The notes under the pieces are model-generated. The model saw only the letters and a program-made list of their open reading frames with translations, did no database searches and was not told where the DNA came from. This document shows positions 41,401 to 49,076 of a stretch of DNA of 64,000 nucleotides, piece by piece. Every line of letters starts with the position of its first letter. Position 1 is the first letter of the stretch. The DNA is from Flavobacteriaceae bacterium (GTDB lineage: Bacteria; Bacteroidota; Bacteroidia; Flavobacteriales; Flavobacteriaceae), in NCBI GenBank assembly GCA_021647405.1, contig JAKIUU010000002.1, positions 62,001-126,000 of the forward strand, given 5' to 3'. The position numbers and the translations under genes are program-made.

Positions 41401-42568
41401 CGGCATCTTGAACGCCTATTACAAAAGTATAAGCACCAGGATATAATGGAACTCCAATAAAACCATCTGGACATCTTTCTGGCCCAATACAAAGTGCGTC
41501 ATTCCCGGCGGCCGCAACCAACACACTGATGGCATAAGCATTTTCTAAAGCGTTTCTTAAGGTAATAGATTCTGCATAAGAGCCAAAGCTCATATTTAAT
41601 ATAGTTGCGCCGTTATTAGCTGCATAAGTTACGCCTTGTGCTATGGTAGAAGTATTTCCTACGCCGTTACTTTGAAAAACTTTTATAGGCATTAGTTTTA
41701 CATTCCAAGCTGCGCCTGCTATTCCTATTCCATTATTTCCAACTGCTCCTGCAATACCAGCAACGTGGGTTCCGTGCATATTGTCATCTAAAGGGGCGTT
41801 GTCTAAGTTTATAAAATCCCAGCCTCGTATGTCATCTATATAGCCATTTGCATCATCGTCAAAACCTGCTACACCATTTAACTCTGCTTCGTTTGTCCAA
41901 ATATTAGCTGCTAAATCGGGGTGGGTATAATCTATACCTGTATCTAAAATGGCAATTATTTGAGAGCCATCACCAGTAGTATAAGTATCCCAAACCTTGT
42001 CTATATTGGTAGCTGTTATATTGGTTTGCTGTGGATATAATGGGTCATTAACGCTTATAGTCGTTTTTGAGGTGTTATTAACTTTAGTATTCTTCTTTGG
42101 ATAAATAATATCAGAGTCAATTGTAAAATCATTAACACTGTAGTTATAATCTGGTTCAGCATATTCTACATTTACATTTTTCTTTAGTTCTTCTACTAAT
42201 CCTAAAATATTTTCTGCTTTATCATTTAACTCTAATACAAAAGTGTTTTTAAGTGAATGTGGATTAGGAACACGAAGATCTCTCTTTTTTGAACTTTTAC
42301 GAGCCACACTTTTTTGTATAGACTTCTCAGAAAATAATACATCTGTTTTCTTTACTTTCTTTTGAATGCCCAATAACGCGCCTATATCCATTTGTGTAGT
42401 ACCAACTCCTTTGGCACTATACTTTACATTGGTATCAACATTGTCTTTTAGTTTTACAATGATTTTCCCTGGAACAAAATTAAATTGGTCTGTTCTTGGG
42501 TCGTGCTTTTGGGCGTAATTGAATTGAATTGATAACGCTAGGGCTAATAGGGATAATAATTTTTTCAT
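38429..42568 (-). CDS. Secreted S8 (subtilisin-like) protease with dockerin-like pair and T9SS sorting domain
   Basis: A 1379-residue extracellular protease; the start at 42568 (MKKLLSLLALALSIQFNYAQ) gives a signal peptide. The propeptide has PGKIIVKLKDNV. The catalytic triad is Asp209 (IIAILDTGIDYTHPDL), His265 (MHGTHVAGIAG) and Ser436 (GTSMSTPLVAGG), with oxyanion Asn356 (AAAGNDA). A long beta-rich middle (NEPNETIEIFPL-type, parallel beta-helix-like TLTIKPGTTINIADD, fibronectin-like GEITLDWEVPDS) follows. Near 1090-1150 two dockerin-like calcium loops occur (DSNGDFDVNVMD, DVNNDTAVNVLD). The T9SS type A domain starts near 1290 (IMSPNPTNGLLNISYYLPE). It heads the three-gene operon. Confidence 0.92.
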   Translation of the reverse strand: MKKLLSLLALALSIQFNYAQKHDPRTDQFNFVPGKIIVKLKDNVDTNVKYSAKGVGTTQMDIGALLGIQKKVKKTDVLFSEKSIQKSVARKSSKKRDLRVPNPHSLKNTFVLELNDKAENILGLVEELKKNVNVEYAEPDYNYSVNDFTIDSDIIYPKKNTKVNNTSKTTISVNDPLYPQQTNITATNIDKVWDTYTTGDGSQIIAILDTGIDYTHPDLAANIWTNEAELNGVAGFDDDANGYIDDIRGWDFINLDNAPLDDNMHGTHVAGIAGAVGNNGIGIAGAAWNVKLMPIKVFQSNGVGNTSTIAQGVTYAANNGATILNMSFGSYAESITLRNALENAYAISVLVAAAGNDALCIGPERCPDGFIGVPLYPGAYTFVIGVQDAALYSNYDQDGPIFSKYSNLLNYEVKAPGSGIMSTVPNGGYRTLTGTSMSTPLVAGGIALYLQQKPTDSKELLFGNLINTASNYVDILAAIDAVPTPQLKVLSAITKDTINGQNGNGYLEPNETIEIFPLIKNYWGPTDDVRVGIEFAEFEDTSKATIIDSIISIGSVSAYATLQDLTKSLKIKIAPNVANNVNIKFNLKVWFGSNTDYLTSTEFVINVKNSILLYGVINYDLTLYANKEYLVSDNLILSGNATLTIKPGTTINIADDKKISLINNSRMIAKGTKDSLVVFQNEDNYWVGLNFRSLNENKSILEFSEIKGINPPSGGHTIHGFYGGENVLAKNILMSDCSLFRLLAFGSAFTIEDSNFYYNDVYSISYLSGLVNSNSTNLNFINNSRSNREWRGAIPLGIECDVISEQNIKINIFDNEISLSAETEQNNSPINAYLGTSDLSKYRKEVNDIVNYSQFSGFVNLDSISPVPYEANHAIVWKVLVDGKDAQDEYELMDPVGVGTHTFDVYFNRAMDTNYPPQISYGVREPYTQKIISETGTWSPDGKIYSVTHEVKIGAADGINRIRVSGARDLDYFDIPIEDSRFNMLVQSAGSASAGFLATPGLGEITLDWEVPDSTLLEDVLGYNMYRYEAITDSTYTESTKINTNLITDNQLVDYNVEEGKRYYYQYKILRTSFDETDFSKTVATQPLTSMLGDSNGDFDVNVMDLVQDVDYILGNNPTPFILKAADVNNDTAVNVLDIVGTVDIILNPSSGKIATKGSNSIVYYDNTPKGDAIFYWEGDDLYVESKEAIAGLQLAFDKDFTYSISKDLPKFEWLNYQQDNQQIMMMYSFGDVTITAGKTKLLTKTSTSEVSFDIDKAVVAATKGLKLNAIYKEGSVLSIEAPIQTDQTDIFIMSPNPTNGLLNISYYLPEKMDKVQMSAYSIQGQKVWVSDVFKNTSGHTDTSIDLSSLNDGIYFLVVDVIRSGGVKKREVKQIILVK

Positions 42569-42617
42569 ATTACAAAAATTTAAAATTAAATTTATGCAAT
42601 TTGGAATATTATACATT

Positions 42618-42633
42618 TACTCATTTCTGAGTA
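42618..42633 (-). promoter_or_regulatory. Dyad TACTCATTTCTGAGTA upstream of the protease operon
   Basis: Perfect 6-bp arms TACTCA and TGAGTA around TTTC, 50 bp upstream of the protease ATG. The same dyad (TACTCA-TTAA-TGAGTA) lies 57 bp upstream of the adjacent LuxR-type response regulator gene. LuxR-type regulators bind dyads of this kind, so this is a candidate binding site. Confidence 0.6.
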
Positions 42634-42676
42634 TTTATCTCCTCATTTTTAAAAAGAAAACAATATAATTTTGTGA

Positions 42677-43243
42677 TTAAACCAACTTCCCCTTTACAGC
42701 ATAAGTTATCAATTCTGCTGTATTTTTGGTGTGGGTTTTTTCTAGAATGGTACGGCGGTGGGTGTCAACTGTATGGCGGCTAATATTGAGTAAGGTGCCA
42801 ATTTTAGCACTGTTATGGCCTTGGGCTACAGCGCTGATAATCTGAATTTCTCTGGCTGTAAGCAGGCTTTGCGTCTTCACTTTAAAACGGCCTATACACT
42901 GTTTGAGTTCTTCTATACTTACGGGTTTTAACAGGTAATCAAAGACATTGTTTTTAATGGCTTTTATGGCGTAATGGTCGTGAGAAGTGACAAAAACTAT
43001 TTTGATGTTTTGTGCAAAGTGATTCATTTCTTCGGCAATTTCTATACCTGTTTTGCCGGGCATTTCTACATCTAAAAAAACCAAATCGGGGTGGCTGTTT
43101 ATTACAAGAGAGACATTGCTAAACGGTTTGGTAATTTCTTTGACAATCTTAATTTCAGGAAAGTGCTCTAGCAATAATTTTAAACGGTTAATGGCGCGTA
43201 ACTCGTCATCTATTATAATTGTTTTGATTTTATGTGAGGGCAT
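42677..43243 (-). CDS. Response regulator, receiver plus LuxR-type HTH
   Basis: A 188-residue two-component regulator. The receiver domain has the acidic pair IIDDE (Asp12-Asp13), the phospho-acceptor Asp58 in LVFLDVEMPG, and the Lys in FDYLLKPVS. The output is a LuxR/FixJ HTH (LLTAREIQIISAVAQGHNSAKIGTLLNISRHTVDTHRRTI). The partner kinase lies directly upstream on the same strand. LytS-type kinases usually pair with LytTR outputs, so a LuxR output is less common. It is located between the kinase and the protease operon, with matching dyads upstream of itself and the operon. Confidence 0.93.
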   Translation of the reverse strand: MPSHKIKTIIIDDELRAINRLKLLLEHFPEIKIVKEITKPFSNVSLVINSHPDLVFLDVEMPGKTGIEIAEEMNHFAQNIKIVFVTSHDHYAIKAIKNNVFDYLLKPVSIEELKQCIGRFKVKTQSLLTAREIQIISAVAQGHNSAKIGTLLNISRHTVDTHRRTILEKTHTKNTAELITYAVKGKLV

Positions 43244-43299
43244 TATTTAACCATCTTGAAATTAAAGCACTAAGATAGTTAATATTGTTGTATTTTTAA

Positions 43300-43330
43300 T
43301 ACTCATTAATGAGTAGTTCACTACTCATTA
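43300..43330 (-). promoter_or_regulatory. Dyad TACTCATTAATGAGTA plus half site upstream of the response regulator
   Basis: A perfect 16-bp palindrome at 43300-43315, then GTTCAC, then a third TACTCATTA half site at 43322-43330. It is centred about 64 bp upstream of the response regulator ATG. The arms are identical to those of the dyad upstream of the protease operon at 42618-42633. It suggests autoregulation. Confidence 0.6.
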
Positions 43331-43337
43331 AAAGGGA

Positions 43338-45407
43338 CTAATTGCTTATTAAAACCTCAATTTTAAGGCCTTGTACGGCTTTTTTACTGTCTAAAACCTC
43401 AATAATTTTATGACTTATCTTCCTTTTGTAGAGTTTAAAATAGAGCTTGTAGATATTTTCCATAATCAACAGCCCATTTCCTGTTGAATTCTTTTTAAGT
43501 TTGGCACTTTTAATAATACCACCACCATTATCTTCTACGCTCAAAAAAAGGTTTTTGTCTTTATTTTTAATCTCGATTTTTAAAAGGCCATTGGTTTTGT
43601 TATAAAGACCGTGCTTTAAGGCGTTTTCTACATAGGTAAACAACACGTGTTTGGGTATGGGTGTTTGCGTGTCTATACTTTTATCTATGTTTATATGATA
43701 GTCAAAACTGTTGTTAAATCTTATTTTTTGAAGGTCTAGATAGTTTATAACATAATCTATTTCTTCTTGTAAACCAATCGAAATCTTATCGGATTGCCAT
43801 AAAGTGCGCCGCATAAAATCAGAAAAATGGCAAATAAAATTGTCGGCTTCTATCTTGTTATCCATCAATTTCATTTCGCTAATGGTATTGATGGCGTTAA
43901 ATACAAAATGCGAATCGACTTGATTTTTTATGGTCTTAATTTGTAGTTTAGATATCTCGTTTTCTATAGCCAGCTTTTTTGCCTCTCTGTATTTCTGCCC
44001 TTTAATAATTAATAAAACCAATGCCAAAACCGAAAGGTAAATACCTAAAAAAACGAGGTATTTAAAATAGTACATCTCGTTTTTTGTATAATCATAAATA
44101 AAATAATAGTCGCCTTTTTGAAAATAGAGTTGGTTTTTATTTTTGCTTAGTTTTTTTAAACCATAGTGTAAAATTCCTTTAATATCTTTTGGAATCTGTA
44201 TGGTTACAGGATGGGTAAAATTATGGCGATAAATGGTGATATTATCTTCTTTAAAAGCAACACTGAGCCACTCATTTTTTCGGTCATTATCAACATCTAG
44301 TGGATATAAAAATGTATTTGGTCTTAGAATAGATGCTTTAACTTCTTTTAAGTTATAATCAAATTCTTTTGCTTCACCTGATAAACCATTATAAACTATA
44401 ACTCTGTTTTTAATTGCATCCAGAAAAAACCAATTTACATGCTTGAACTCAAGTATCAGTTTTTCTTTTAATTTTTCACCTTTTAAAGAAAAAACCATCA
44501 GTTTTGTAGGAGTAATATCCGTTTTACTTGAGTTTAACAAAGAGATAATTTTATAACCCGCTTTGTCCTTAAAAAAAAAAGAATGCAATCCCGAAAAGGG
44601 CACTTTTTCCGCAACAGGCTCAAACAAAAAACTTAAATCATTTTTTAACACCATTAACCAAGTACTATAGTCTGATCGTTTGGTAAAAACAGTATCAATA
44701 CTATTTCCAGAAGAGTTATTTTGTAAAATAATTTCCTCTTTACTGTCATTATCTAAATCAAGAACTTGACTTATAGATGAAACATTGGTTAAATGAGGCG
44801 ATTGGTATATTTTATTTGTAGCTAAATTATATTTATAAGCTTTACGCGGATAGCCTTTAAAACCAGTCTGTAAAGTAAATAAAACCTCGTTTTTATCTTT
44901 AGAATGTAACAATCTTGAGCCCAGACCAATATTAAATTTATAGTCACCATGAAATGGCACAATAGTGTCTATAAATATTTTTCTGTTATCAATACCATTT
45001 TTGGCTAAGGGTTCTATAACATTTAAAAAAGCAGAATCCTTTTTTTGCGTTATAAAATAAATTTCATTAAAACCGTTTTTATTAACATCTAAAAACCAAA
45101 GGGTTTTATTGCTTTTGGGGAAGTGAGTTTGGTAATTCCATTGCTCTATTAAATCGCCATTAGGCTTATAAATATTAAAACAGGCTAGTTTATTTACATT
45201 ATCGAAACAGGTTATCTTTTCGCTTTTGTTATCATTGTTTAAATCAGCAAAATAAATGCGTTTATTTTCTTTTATAAATCCACCTTTTTCTTTTAATGTT
45301 ATATGGTATTTAGAAAAGTATTCGGGTAAATTGAAAAAAATAAATACCGCTATTACAAAAGCAATAAAATATTGGTTGAGCAGTATAGCAATAAGTTTGT
45401 TTTTCAT
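43338..45407 (-). CDS. LytS/YehU-type histidine kinase with extracytoplasmic FG-GAP-like sensor
   Basis: A 689-residue membrane kinase. A first membrane span (YFIAFVIAVFIFFNLP) near residues 14-28 is followed by about 400 extracytoplasmic residues. These contain repeats of FG-GAP/VCBS type (YFADLNNDNKSEKI, FLDVNKNGFNEIYFI, VLDLDNDSKEEIILQ, YPLDVDNDRKNEWLSV), suggesting a calcium-binding beta-propeller. A second span (FLGIYLSVLALVLLII) near 455 follows. The kinase core has the phospho-His in VDSHFVFNAINTISEMKL, then ENALKHGLYN, VEDNGGGI and GNGLLIMENI. It is probably co-transcribed with the response regulator, 94 bp downstream. Confidence 0.9.
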   Translation of the reverse strand: MKNKLIAILLNQYFIAFVIAVFIFFNLPEYFSKYHITLKEKGGFIKENKRIYFADLNNDNKSEKITCFDNVNKLACFNIYKPNGDLIEQWNYQTHFPKSNKTLWFLDVNKNGFNEIYFITQKKDSAFLNVIEPLAKNGIDNRKIFIDTIVPFHGDYKFNIGLGSRLLHSKDKNEVLFTLQTGFKGYPRKAYKYNLATNKIYQSPHLTNVSSISQVLDLDNDSKEEIILQNNSSGNSIDTVFTKRSDYSTWLMVLKNDLSFLFEPVAEKVPFSGLHSFFFKDKAGYKIISLLNSSKTDITPTKLMVFSLKGEKLKEKLILEFKHVNWFFLDAIKNRVIVYNGLSGEAKEFDYNLKEVKASILRPNTFLYPLDVDNDRKNEWLSVAFKEDNITIYRHNFTHPVTIQIPKDIKGILHYGLKKLSKNKNQLYFQKGDYYFIYDYTKNEMYYFKYLVFLGIYLSVLALVLLIIKGQKYREAKKLAIENEISKLQIKTIKNQVDSHFVFNAINTISEMKLMDNKIEADNFICHFSDFMRRTLWQSDKISIGLQEEIDYVINYLDLQKIRFNNSFDYHINIDKSIDTQTPIPKHVLFTYVENALKHGLYNKTNGLLKIEIKNKDKNLFLSVEDNGGGIIKSAKLKKNSTGNGLLIMENIYKLYFKLYKRKISHKIIEVLDSKKAVQGLKIEVLISN

Positions 45408-45527
45408 ACTTGCTAAGGTTTCTAAATCAGCATAAAAAAAATTAACAGTTTTCTTTTAGAAGCGTATTTGGGTTATAGATTTGGTTTAAGTTTTTTGGTA
45501 GGTAAATTTAACAATAAATTTTGACAC

Positions 45528-45564
45528 CTACCTCTCCCAGAGTTTGAAACTCTGGGAGAGGTAG
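45528..45564. repeat. Perfect palindrome of the AGAGTTT-AAACTCT family
   Basis: Arms CTACCTCTCCCAGAGTTT and AAACTCTGGGAGAGGTAG pair over 18 bp around one base. Same family as 30887-30915 and 33271-33305. Confidence 0.85.
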
Positions 45565-45573
45565 TAATAACCA

Positions 45574-45602
45574 AAAGCGCCGTGGCAATGCCACGGCGCT
45601 TT
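45574..45602 (-). terminator. queA terminator hairpin
   Basis: Arms AAAGCGCCGTGGC (45574-45586) and GCCACGGCGCTTT (45590-45602) pair perfectly around AAT. On the minus strand the hairpin starts 23 bp after the queA stop and is followed by TTTTGG. Confidence 0.75.
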
Positions 45603-45624
45603 AAATATAATATTTAAAAATCGT

Positions 45625-46674
45625 TTAAATAATCAACATCGCATCGCCATAAGAAAAGAAAGTGTATTTTTCTTTAATAGCTTCGGCGTAAGCTTCTTTT
45701 AGGAAATCGTATCCTGCAAAAGCAGCTGTCATCATCATTAAAGTTGACTTAGGTGTATGAAAATTGGTTATCATACAGTTGGCAATATTAAATTCGTAGG
45801 GTGGAAAAATAAATTTATTGGTCCATCCGTCAAGCACATTTAACCTTAAACTTGCCGACACAGAACTTTCTAAAGCACGCATAACCGTTGTGCCACTCGC
45901 ACAAATACGTTTGTTATTATCTAGGGCATAATTTATTTTACCGATAACATTATTAGGAATTACAACACGTTCTGAGTCCATTTTATGTTTTGACAAATCT
46001 TCTACCTCAACTGGGCTAAAAGTTCCCAAGCCCACATGAAGTGTTACTTCTGGCAATTCTACACCTTTTATTTCCAAACGTTTAAGCAAGTGTTTCGAAA
46101 AATGCAACCCCGCTGTAGGTGCGGCTACAGAACCTTCGTGTTTGGCATAAATAGTTTGATAACGCTCTTTGTCAGAATCTTCGGCATCTCTTTTTATGTA
46201 TTTAGGTAAAGGCGTTTGGCCCAATTCTTTAAGCTTTGTTCTAAAGGCTTCATAGCTGCCATCAAACAAAAAACGAAGTGTTCTTCCTCTTGATGTTGTG
46301 TTGTCAATTACTTCAGCAACCAAGCTTTCGTCTTCACCAAAAAAGAGTTTGTTTCCTATGCGTATTTTTCTTGCTGGATCTACCAATACATCCCATAAAC
46401 GGCTTTCTGCATTGAGTTCTCTCAATAAAAAAACTTCAATTCTTGCCCCTGTTTTTTCTTTATTTCCAAACAAACGGGCTGGAAAAACTTTGGTGTTGTT
46501 AAGTACCATAACATCCCCTTCTTCAAAATAGTCAATTAAATCTTTAAACTTTTTGTGTTCAATGGTTTGTTCTTTACGATTGAGCACCATTAGTCTGGCT
46601 TCGTCGCGGTGTTCAGAGGGGTATTCTGCTAATAATTCTGGTGGTAAGTCAAAATTAAATTGTGATAATTTCAT
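45625..46674 (-). CDS. queA: tRNA preQ1(34) S-adenosylmethionine ribosyltransferase-isomerase
   Basis: Penultimate enzyme of queuosine synthesis: transfers and isomerises the ribosyl group of SAM onto preQ1 in tRNA. I chose the second Met (46674; MKLSQFNFDLPPELLAEYP), giving 349 residues, the usual length. Motifs are the start block, VMVLNNTKVFPARL, EVFLLRE, HEGSVAAPTAGLHF and NFHTPKSTLMMMTAAFAGY. Its leader is about 80 nt, with a hairpin, behind a TATATTTG box. Confidence 0.96.
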   Translation of the reverse strand: MKLSQFNFDLPPELLAEYPSEHRDEARLMVLNRKEQTIEHKKFKDLIDYFEEGDVMVLNNTKVFPARLFGNKEKTGARIEVFLLRELNAESRLWDVLVDPARKIRIGNKLFFGEDESLVAEVIDNTTSRGRTLRFLFDGSYEAFRTKLKELGQTPLPKYIKRDAEDSDKERYQTIYAKHEGSVAAPTAGLHFSKHLLKRLEIKGVELPEVTLHVGLGTFSPVEVEDLSKHKMDSERVVIPNNVIGKINYALDNNKRICASGTTVMRALESSVSASLRLNVLDGWTNKFIFPPYEFNIANCMITNFHTPKSTLMMMTAAFAGYDFLKEAYAEAIKEKYTFFSYGDAMLII

Positions 46675-46697
46675 TTTCAAAATATTACATAATTTAT

Positions 46698-46724
46698 ATT
46701 GAAGACATCAACTATATCTTCAAT
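46698..46724 (-). promoter_or_regulatory. Hairpin in the queA leader
   Basis: Arms ATTGAAGA (46698-46705) and TCTTCAAT (46717-46724) are perfectly complementary, between the promoter box and the queA start. The short loop does not let me assign a riboswitch class. Confidence 0.35.
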
Positions 46725-46761
46725 TGGTTGTCATTATTTTATTAAATTGGGTAAAAGCCTG

Positions 46762-46769
46762 CAAATATA
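46762..46769 (-). promoter_or_regulatory. -7 box of queA
   Basis: TATATTTG on the minus strand, exact match to TAnnTTTG. It is divergent from the ubiE box at 46857-46864. Confidence 0.55.
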
Positions 46770-46856
46770 CACTATTGACATAGGGCTTGTCAAGTTTATG
46801 GGCGATTATTTATTATTCTCCTACTTTTTAGGCGCTCGTTATGATTTACGATTGTG

Positions 46857-46864
46857 TATATTTG
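46857..46864 (+). promoter_or_regulatory. -7 box of ubiE/menG
   Basis: TATATTTG, exact match to TAnnTTTG, 19 bp before the ATG at 46884. Confidence 0.6.
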
Positions 46865-46883
46865 CACAAATTTTTAATAGCTA

Positions 46884-47612
46884 ATGGGGACCAAAATTAA
46901 GCCATATAAAGATTCTGATTTAAGCAAAAAGGCGCAAGTAGCGCAAATGTTTGATAATATTTCTGAAAAATATGATTTTTTAAACCATTTCCTTTCTTTG
47001 GGGATTGACATTGGATGGCGTAAAAAAGTCGTCAAAATTATTGGCGCACAAAAACCAAATGCTATTTTAGATATTGCCACAGGAACAGGTGATTTGGCTA
47101 TTATGTTGGCACAATTAAAACCTTCTAAAATTGTAGGTCTAGACCTCTCTGAAGGAATGCTGGCTGTAGGGAAAGAAAAAGTTATGGCTAAAAATTTATC
47201 TAAAATCATAACAATGACCCAAGGCGATTCTGAGAATCTCCCCTTTGAGAGCAACAGTTTTGACGCCATAACAGTTGCCTTTGGGGTGCGTAATTTTGAA
47301 AATTTAGACAAAGGTTTGCGTGAGATGTTTCGTGTTTTAAAACCCAAAGGAACTTTGGCTATTTTAGAATTTTCGCAACCAGAATCTTTTGTGATGAAGC
47401 ATTTATACGGATTCTATTCTAAATACATTCTTCCCTTTTTTGGCCGCCTTATTTCAAAAGACAATGCGGCTTATACTTATCTGCCAGAATCGGTTGCGGC
47501 ATTTCCATATGGCAAATCTTTTAATGCTATTTTAAAAAATAATGGGTTTGCCACAATACAAAACAGACCTGTGTCGTTTGGTATAGCAACTATTTATTCA
47601 GCTACAAAATAA
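46884..47612 (+). CDS. ubiE: Demethylmenaquinone methyltransferase
   Basis: A 242-residue class I SAM-dependent methyltransferase for the last step of menaquinone (or ubiquinone) synthesis; menaquinone is expected in this phylum. Motifs are VAQMFDNISEKYDFLNHFLSLGID, the SAM loop LDIATGTGDLAI, and the family signature AITVAFGVRNFENLDKGLREMFRVLKPKG. The length is standard. It is followed after 4 bp by porT, so both share a transcript. Confidence 0.96.
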   Translation: MGTKIKPYKDSDLSKKAQVAQMFDNISEKYDFLNHFLSLGIDIGWRKKVVKIIGAQKPNAILDIATGTGDLAIMLAQLKPSKIVGLDLSEGMLAVGKEKVMAKNLSKIITMTQGDSENLPFESNSFDAITVAFGVRNFENLDKGLREMFRVLKPKGTLAILEFSQPESFVMKHLYGFYSKYILPFFGRLISKDNAAYTYLPESVAAFPYGKSFNAILKNNGFATIQNRPVSFGIATIYSATK

Positions 47613-47616
47613 ATTT

Positions 47617-48312
47617 ATGAAAAAAAGAATCGTTTTAGTTTTTGGATGCCTCTTTTTGATGAATGCGTTTACATACGCACAACGCATAGGCAAACTTGAA
47701 TATTTACCCACTTTTGACAAACACCGTTTGCATTGGGGGTTTTATTTAGGTCTTAATAAAAAAGCGTTAAAAATAGATTACAAATTGCCAAACACATTTG
47801 TTGATGTTAAAGACGATATGGGATTTAACGTGGGCTTGATTGGTGATTTTCGTATTTTTAACAACCTTAATCTAAGGTTAGAACCCGGCATTTCGCATAA
47901 TGTTAAAACACTTTATTTTACAAATATCCTTACAGCCAGAGACAGTGTTAGAGAAGTTTCGAGTACTTATTTACACCTGCCCTTACTGCTAAAATTTAGC
48001 GCTGATAGAATTAATAATTTTAGACCTTATTTATTGGCAGGCCTGTCGTACGATTTTAATTTTTCAAGCAATCAGGATAATAGTGAAGACAATTCCCAAC
48101 GCGTTTTTAGGATGAAGAAAAACAATCTGATGTATGAATTAGGCTTTGGTATTGACCTCTATTTTTTCTATTTCAAATTTTCGCCCTCAATTCGTGGTGT
48201 TTTTGCCATTAATAATGAGTTGGTTCGTGATGTTGACCCTAACAGCCAATGGACAGCCCCAATAGATTATCTAGGCACAAGAGGTGTTTTTATTAATTTT
48301 TCTTTTGAATAA
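47617..48312 (+). CDS. porT: Type IX secretion protein PorT
   Basis: A 231-residue outer-membrane beta-barrel required for T9SS function and gliding-type secretion in Bacteroidota. The signal peptide is LVFGCLFLMNAFTYAQ. The family features are HWGFYLGLNKKALKIDY, a GLIGDFRIFNNLNLRLEPG block, YLHLPLLLKFSADR and LAGLSYDFNF. It ends in an aromatic C-terminus (FINFSFE). The last 20 bp overlap the end of the convergent methyltransferase gene. Confidence 0.9.
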   Translation: MKKRIVLVFGCLFLMNAFTYAQRIGKLEYLPTFDKHRLHWGFYLGLNKKALKIDYKLPNTFVDVKDDMGFNVGLIGDFRIFNNLNLRLEPGISHNVKTLYFTNILTARDSVREVSSTYLHLPLLLKFSADRINNFRPYLLAGLSYDFNFSSNQDNSEDNSQRVFRMKKNNLMYELGFGIDLYFFYFKFSPSIRGVFAINNELVRDVDPNSQWTAPIDYLGTRGVFINFSFE

Positions 48313-49036
48313 TTGGGCGCTTAAATTCGCTTAACAAAATAGCTGTTGCTGTAGCTACATTCAAACTTTCTGGCGTGCCTGAATTGTTAAATCTGGGAAT
48401 GGTTAAATGCGTGTCAATTTCTTTTATAATTTTATCAGAAATGCCATTGGCTTCATTGCCCATTATTAAAATCGCTTCATTTGGTATGTCTGCACTGTAA
48501 ATATTCTCGCCATCCATTACAGAAACAAAACAAGGGCGTTTTGTATTTTTTATGACCTCTAATATATCCGTATAAACAATAGAAACACGTGTTAATGACC
48601 CCATGGTTGCCTGAACAACTTTTGGATTATAACAATCAACTGTTTCGGGAGAACAAATTAGTTGGGTAACATTAAACCAATCGCACAAACGAATAATCGT
48701 TCCTAAATTTCCAGGGTCTTTTACATTGTCCAATACAAGCGTAAATCCTTTATTTACAATTGTTTTTTGCGGTATTTGATAGAACAATGCCAAAACTTTA
48801 TTTGGTGTTTTTAACAGACTTAATTTTTTGAGATCCTTTTCGCTAACACGGTAAATTTCTTCTTCAAAACCACTTACAGAAAAGGTGTCTGTACAAAATA
48901 ATGCGTGAAGTTTGTACTCTGAATTTAAAAATTCATTCACACCCTTTTCGCCCTCAACAACAAATAAGTTGTGTAAATTACGGTACTTTTTTTGCTGTAA
49001 ACTATATACGCGTTTTATTTGATTTTTGCTTACCAT
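48293..49036 (-). CDS. TrmH/SpoU-family RNA 2'-O-methyltransferase
   Basis: A 247-residue SPOUT enzyme. The N-terminal substrate-binding domain begins KNQIKRVYSLQQKKYRNLHNLFVVEGEKGVNEFL. The knotted catalytic domain has LVLDNVKDPGNLGTIIRLCDWF, LIMGNEANGISDKII and the C-terminal SAM motif IPRFNNSGTPESLNVATATAILL. The RNA target (rRNA or tRNA) cannot be assigned from the sequence. Confidence 0.93.
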   Translation of the reverse strand: MVSKNQIKRVYSLQQKKYRNLHNLFVVEGEKGVNEFLNSEYKLHALFCTDTFSVSGFEEEIYRVSEKDLKKLSLLKTPNKVLALFYQIPQKTIVNKGFTLVLDNVKDPGNLGTIIRLCDWFNVTQLICSPETVDCYNPKVVQATMGSLTRVSIVYTDILEVIKNTKRPCFVSVMDGENIYSADIPNEAILIMGNEANGISDKIIKEIDTHLTIPRFNNSGTPESLNVATATAILLSEFKRPIIQKKN

Positions 49037-49046
49037 TCAAATGTGC

Positions 49047-49054
49047 TACTTTTG
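49047..49054 (+). promoter_or_regulatory. -7 box of tamL
   Basis: TACTTTTG fits TAnnTTTG and lies 22 bp before the TTG start at 49077. It rules out any start further upstream. Confidence 0.6.
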
Positions 49055-49076
49055 AAAAATTAATTAACTTTATTAC

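Noticed and set aside
46681..46769. PreQ1 riboswitch in the queA leader
   Set aside because: The leader has a simple 8-bp hairpin, but I could not find the conserved preQ1 aptamer features; left as an unassigned hairpin.
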